A stretch of DNA of 64,000 nucleotides from Caenorhabditis elegans (lineage: Eukaryota; Nematoda; Chromadorea; Rhabditida; Rhabditidae), in the NCBI RefSeq assembly GCF_000002985.6, contig NC_003282.8, positions 10,416,001 to 10,480,000 on the forward strand. Reading direction: 5' to 3'. Under the pieces are notes generated by a model, which was not told the DNA's origin, made no database searches, and saw nothing but the letters and a program-made list of their open reading frames with translations. Shown here in pieces: positions 59,701-64,000 of this stretch (the stretch's first letter is position 1; each line of letters starts with the position of its first letter). The translations under genes were made by a program, and so were the position numbers.

Positions 59701-62168
59701 TTCCTGTTTTCGTTCTGCAAGTACACATACCTGCATTTATTTGACAATCAGTTATCAAACCTCTTTTAACACAAATGAATCCAACCAAAGTGATTAAGAC
59801 AACTATGAAAATAATGTGAAATAACTTAAAAATCAATAGATATCTTATCGTAGTTTTTGATCTTGGCTTGCAACGTGACACCCAGAGAAAATAAGCTCAG
59901 TTACGTGAGTAATGTGCTAAATTTATTTTGAAATAAGTTTTTATTATTTTGGGAGGCAAAAAACCGTTTTATTTTTGAAATTGTGGATATCAAGTGCCAA
60001 GTTCATAATGAAACATCATATTTTATAGGCAATTCATGTGCTAATTAATTTTATGGTCAGAGCCCATATGGATTATAATAAATGCCCTTTTTGTGAAAAT
60101 TTTTTTTTTAATCTAATGTTTTTATAAATATTTTTATAAATATTTTTGAACAATTTATAAATATTTTTGAACAAATATTATTCAAAAAGAGCTGTGTGGA
60201 ATTCTATATTGAAAAATGAATTAAAATGATTTCATTGTTTCGAGTAAAGATCAAAATTAATACTTGATCAAAAGATTACCAAAGGTTCCATATTGAACTC
60301 TACAAAATATATACTTTGATTGACCTGATGATCATAAAACTACATCCAAGTATGTATTTAAATGGAAAATTGTGATTCTATTTGGAGATAAAAACAATAA
60401 TCTGGCTTACGTCAGTTTCCGATAGAGGAACAGAAAGTCTGCAAAATACCAGGTAACCAATTAACTCGAGAATTGAATTCAACTTTTTCTGAATGTCTTA
60501 TGTTTCTACGAGCTTGAAATTTCTATCTAATTACATTTTCAAGACATTTTTAGGCTTTATTTTAGACTGCAAACTCAATGTCTTCACGAAAATGCTGAAA
60601 TAATACCCAAATTAAAAAATAGAAACAAATAAATTGTATTTAAATCTTAATTTCAGTGTTCATCTCGTAATTGGAACGGACCTATATCAATCTCACTATT
60701 TGTGGATCGAACGTCTAGCGAAGCTGTCGATTATTTGCACGAAGTTCATAGATGTTCTGCGAAAGTTAATCAAAAGGTTTGATGACGTATCGATAATGTT
60801 TTTGAATCATAAAATATTTTCAGTTGAGTGTACATGTTGTGTATCGAATGTCGCCGTTTCAAAAGTTCTGCGATCCTATTCTGATAAAAAGGTCTAACAG
60901 AAAATGTACCAGCTTCAACTCAACCATTCGTAAGTTAAACTGTAATAAGTCCTTCTGAATTAACGAACTAATAATGTCTAGCCAATTTTGATCTGAACTG
61001 TTTTTTTTTGTTTCCAGGATCACGAGAACGTAGCCGAGTGATTCCACCATTTCAAATATATCCTATCAATGTTATGCGTAATGTTGCTAGAAAAGGAGCG
61101 TTATCATACATTCACATGACTGCTGATGTAGAAATGATGTTCAGTGATGGATTTGCTTTAAAGATGAAACCTCTGGCTAATAAATATATCAATGGGAAAG
61201 ATAAAAAATTATTGGTGATTCGGTAAGAAGACATAACATTCATTTTTGTATAAGCAACATAAAATTTTCAGACGATTCGAAGTAGACAACAAAGCTCATG
61301 TTCCCGCCGACAACAAAGAGCTGTTCTTAATGATAAAAGCGTTTAGGTAACTTCTGTGCGACTTTATTATGAAAATGTTTTAGAATATTTTAGAGCATTC
61401 GAGTTCCATCACAAATATTTTCCGGCAGGGCATACGATTGAATCATTATGGCAATGGTTTCGGATGAGCAAAAATCAAACGGAAGCGTATGCATGGAAAA
61501 TTGATTACAAGTATGTTTTAACCTTTAGAAATAAAATAGGACAGGTGAAAATAATCGACGTGAAATGTTGTTAATTAAGGTGATCTAAAAATATCTGAAA
61601 CTATAGTTTACTGGAAAAAGTTAGTCTACTTTTATTAGAAATTGAATTTTAGATCTATTTGTCCAAAAATTTGAATAGTGAACGTAGGATATTGGAACTT
61701 ATTTAACGCTTTTAAAATTACAAAGATGATAACTGTAGGTTTAACAGTTCTGAAAAATTCAGAAAACAATTCAGAACATCTTTTTAAAATTTCATAAAAC
61801 ATTTTCAGAAGTAGCTCATGGGAAGCTCAATTGATTCTTCACCGAAAAGATCCCTACAATCCAGAATACATTCCAACGAGAATTCGAGATCAGCAGAGTT
61901 TGGTTTACGAGTTATGTCGTGCCAATTACACGTTTCACCTGGCATCTCATGTATTTAATGTTCATAGAGGTGTCAAAACAAAGGAAACTAATTTGTCATC
62001 TGCAGTGCTCACACATCAAAAGCGTTTGAGAACACGGTTAGTGACTAGGAAAGTTTGTAAATTTCAACAAAAAATTATATTAATTTCAGATCATACAAGC
62101 GATTTATGCATTATATCAACACAACATATCCAGATACTTTTGATCAATGTGGAAAATTTGTCATGTAG
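56778..62168 (+). CDS. GT49-family glycosyltransferase (B4GAT1/LARGE-like)
   Basis: Nine exons (56778-56858, 57008-57235, 60657-60776, 60824-60929, 61018-61222, 61272-61346, 61394-61510, 61809-62036, 62090-62168) join in phase to 412 residues. The N-terminus is a type II Golgi anchor (MRGIARIIVHFLVLFQILCC). The GT49 pattern follows: EPISLVLHATSHF, WNGPISISLFVDRTSSEAVD, VHVVYRM, IYPINVMRNVARKGALSYIH followed by MTADVEMMFSDGF, later RRFEVDNKAHVPADNKELF, and FAWKI/YNPEYIPTRI-like stretches near the end. Human B4GAT1 adds glucuronic acid to the dystroglycan matriglycan primer; worms have several bgnt-1 genes of this type, and this may be one. The metal-binding Asp-x-Asp reads DVE here. A 3.4 kb intron (57236-60656) contains a whole kinase gene on the other strand. 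The seventh intron is only 47 bases. Confidence 0.9.
57639..59698 (-). CDS. SH2-domain tyrosine kinase (Fer-like), nested in an intron
   Basis: The certain part is 57639-59042 (exons 58848-59042, 58233-58801, 58012-58188, 57639-57957): 419 residues from MKLREFNFYHGFLPREDLHS. The SH2 domain has DYLIRVSE (phosphotyrosine Arg). The kinase has LGEGAFGKVFSG, AEVAIKMTKV (Lys), HRDIAARNC (catalytic loop), DFGLSRNG, KLPVKWLAPETL and, in the C-lobe, YEVFADGAEPYEG. The tail is basic (KKKKKEKESKND). This is the compact SH2-kinase type greatly expanded in nematodes and often testis-expressed. Five further exons in phase lie upstream (59646-59698, 59528-59599, 59399-59477, 59274-59345, 59231 to the junction), starting MGSNEPFARSVYFTPAQ: disordered, then KKKKKKKTRR. 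They either form the kinase N-terminus, if the 39-base segment 59043-59081 is an intron (561 residues in total), or are a separate 154-residue protein ending exactly at the kinase ATG. Confidence 0.88.
59043..59081 (-). other. Ambiguous 39-base junction: micro-intron or stop/start overlap
   Basis: The upstream frame reads VITEKDDSFIAL then TAG, and the next codon is the kinase ATG. The 39 bases start GT (GAAG|GTTATAAC) and end TAG, so they could be removed as an in-phase intron. Both sites are weak for worm introns (donor +3 is T; acceptor CTCTGTAG), and the length is at the lower limit. Confidence 0.6.
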
Positions 62169-62641
62169 TAAAGATCTCAAAGTTTCCTATTTGGAATTTT
62201 TCGTTTTTTTTTTTGCTATTTCAATCAAGTCGGGTATAAATAAGTGATTTTTCTTGTTTTTATTCACATTGATAAACCCATATGTACTGATTACCTTTTA
62301 TTATATTTTTTTGAACGTATCTATGACGACAGCTTACAATACTGTCAGAGGTAAAAAAAACGAGCGAGGGACGCACTTGTACGCCTTGACTGGGTATACC
62401 TTGATCTCTTTCATAATTGCAATTCTGATTTCAAAGCCTGATTTCCAATAACGTGTGAATTAATTCATTTTCAAAGAGTCAATTCAATTTGTGTGCCAAA
62501 AATGCAATATACAGTTGATGTTTCAGTGGGATGGGTGGAAAAATGGAACCGGGGTAATATAAATAAAATTTTGAATGTTTTTTTGTTGAGATGCAATGTG
62601 AATTGGTGTGTGGGAGTGATGACGGCGAATGACTCGTGGGC
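62169..62641. other. Short convergent 3' intergenic region
   Basis: The 3' ends of the GT49 gene (+) and egl-21 (-) face each other across about 470 bases, which must hold both 3' UTRs. The 62254-62451 open frame has no start context or splice partners and is treated as noise. Confidence 0.6.
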
Positions 62642-64000
62642 TTAACGACGACGGGCAATCTCGTTGACGAGCTCGGCGATTTGCTCTTGCTCATTCTGAA
62701 AGTTGAACATTGACTTTTGTTTTTATTTTAAATACGGGACTCTATTTAAGCAATTAAAATCTTACCTCGGATGGCTCATCGGCAGCTGGTGAAAGTGCAA
62801 AGTTGACAACAAGAGCGCTGTCGCGGACCTTGTTCTCGACTGTCACATTCTTGGCGGCAATATCGTATCCTTCAGCGGCAACGATAATTTCGTACTTTCC
62901 AGCTGGGAGCACTCTGTAGAAGTCTCCCTCGGACCATGTGGTAACTGGATGCTTAACTGGAACAGTCTCAGTTCCATTACGAATCCAGACAACGGCCCGC
63001 TTGATTGGCTCGCCGGTCATTGCATCGACAACCATTCCCTTAACTCCGCTGTGAGATTTCCAAACATACTCGAAAATGGATTTCTGGTTGTCCTCCCAGA
63101 ATCGAGGAAGTTGAGATCCTTCTGGCATCTGAAACAGGGGTGTTTGTTTTAAAAAATGGATATAGTGGTAACTTTTGAAGTTGAAAAGCTGGCCCATAAA
63201 AATTGTAAAACCTAATCGCAGCTGTGAAATAAATTTGAAGATGATACAATAACATGCAGATCATACATCAATTTTTCAATACAACGTTCCAAATCAAGCG
63301 AAATTATTCACCTTCTCACAGCTCAATTCCAATGTAATTTCCATTGCATTGGTAGCCAAGTAGTTGAAGTCTTGCATTCCTCCGGCAACCGAGTACCACT
63401 TAGCTCCGTTGGTAATTCCTCCTTGGCGAGCAAAAGCATCTTGGCTGGTTCCGTCACACGGGGCATGATCGTTCTTTGACATATGAGCATGATTATCAGC
63501 ATAGGACTTAGCGAGCCAACGGAAAGTTCCATCATCTGGTGAAGCTGAATAGGCAGTCTTTTGAGAATTCTCATCAATGGCAGCATCGAATGGATAGTTA
63601 GCGACAAGATCTCCCTCATGGAAGTTGGCAGAAAGAACAAATGGAAGTGAAAGAGTCCATTGTCCAACAGCAATTGTTTCTGGTTGACGGTCAACGTTGT
63701 CTTCGAAAAGAGACAGAAGATGATCGAACTTTGGAACTCCAATCTTTTGAAGCTCATAGAAGATGCTATCAAGATCTGGGAAGTCTCTGTTGAGATCGAC
63801 TCCGTTGATGTTGGAACGTCCAGTGAGCCATTGTCTTTGAGCTGGCTCAGTGCCAAGAGCAAGCTCGAAACCATCTGGGTTCATGGATGGAAGGATGTGA
63901 ATTGAGGTAGAATTAAGGAGTTGGACGATTTCCTAAAAAGTAACACTTGTTTAAAATTTATTTCGAGGAATTTCAAACACTAACCTTATCATTATTGATA
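62642..64000 (-). CDS. egl-21: Carboxypeptidase E homologue EGL-21, 3' part (partial)
   Basis: This reads leftward and continues beyond 64000. Exons: 63983-64000 (end NDK), about 63310-63932, about 62765-63130 and 62642-62697. The M14 N/E-type carboxypeptidase core shows SMNPDGFELALG, GRSNINGVDLNRDFPDLD (substrate Arg), the zinc His in SANFHEGDLVANYPFD, HMSKNDHAPC, the Tyr region GITNGAKWYSVAGGMQDFNY, and the catalytic Glu in EITLELSCEK. A transthyretin-like C-terminal domain follows (VKGMVVDAMTGEPIKRAVVW, FYRVLPAGKYEIIVAAEGYD). The C-terminus ends LVNEIARRR. It removes C-terminal Lys/Arg from neuropeptide intermediates in dense-core vesicles (established for egl-21). The first zinc-ligand motif lies outside the window. 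Confidence 0.95.

Noticed and set aside
59706-59881. Hydrophobic N-terminal extension upstream of the kinase exons (looks like a membrane anchor)
   Set aside because: The frame opens with GTG directly after an in-frame TGA and has no ATG. A TACTTGCAG acceptor just before MGSNEPF gives a simpler start.
1-64000. CRISPR arrays, bacterial operons, rRNA genes or prophage
   Set aside because: The window is nematode nuclear DNA with intron-rich genes; no regular spacer arrays or rRNA sequence were seen.

Overview
This window is nuclear DNA of Caenorhabditis elegans, or an almost identical strain. It is AT-rich, with short exons, many 40-60 nt introns that end in TTTTCAG, and trans-splice-like acceptors just before start codons. 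Three genes fix the place. The LIM-homeodomain gene mec-3, the insulin gene ins-1 and the carboxypeptidase E gene egl-21 are recognisable almost residue by residue, and from established knowledge all three lie on chromosome IV.

Layout. 1-1851 (-) is the 5' part of an SH2D4A/B-like adaptor gene that runs off the left edge. 6742-8618 (-) is iws-1 (IWS1/Spn1 transcription factor). 10296-13009 (-) is a 12-exon SLC2/GLUT-type sugar transporter. 13.0-20.7 kb has no supported gene and lies upstream of ins-1 (20754-21992, +). 23209-27714 (+) is a short TRPM-type cation channel, followed closely by a small membrane protein gene (28094-28584, +). Two secreted cysteine-synthase-like paralogues follow on the minus strand (28771-30802 and 34808-37098). 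Next are a serpentine chemoreceptor of the Sra/Srab type (38432-40645, -) and mec-3 (43090-45766, -) with two matched POU/LIM-type promoter motifs. Two tandem UDP-glycosyltransferases lie at 49043-51240 and 53808-55775 (+), and the first has an extra duplicated first exon upstream. A GT49 glycosyltransferase (56778-62168, +) carries a complete antisense SH2-tyrosine kinase gene inside one intron. The window ends in the 3' part of egl-21 (62642-64000, -).

I rebuilt exons by hand from splice consensus and reading phase. For the sugar transporter, ins-1, the TRPM channel, the downstream small gene, the first cysteine-synthase-like gene, both UGTs, the GT49 gene and the kinase, the summed exon lengths are an exact multiple of three, which supports those models. 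Exon ends may still be off by a few bases. No expression data or database search was available.

Functional links are limited. egl-21 trims basic residues after proprotein cleavage, and ins-1 encodes a precursor with two Lys-Arg sites; both act in the neuronal secretory pathway. mec-3 specifies touch neurons. The UGTs, the cysteine-synthase-like pair, the receptor and the kinase belong to gene families that are expanded in nematodes. I found no clearly novel system. The best leads are: (1) the junction before the kinase, where a stop codon, a splice acceptor and a start codon abut; (2) the duplicated UGT first exon; (3) the long near-perfect hairpin upstream of mec-3; (4) the signal-peptide-bearing PLP-fold pair with altered active-site loops; and (5) the N-terminally shortened TRPM channel.
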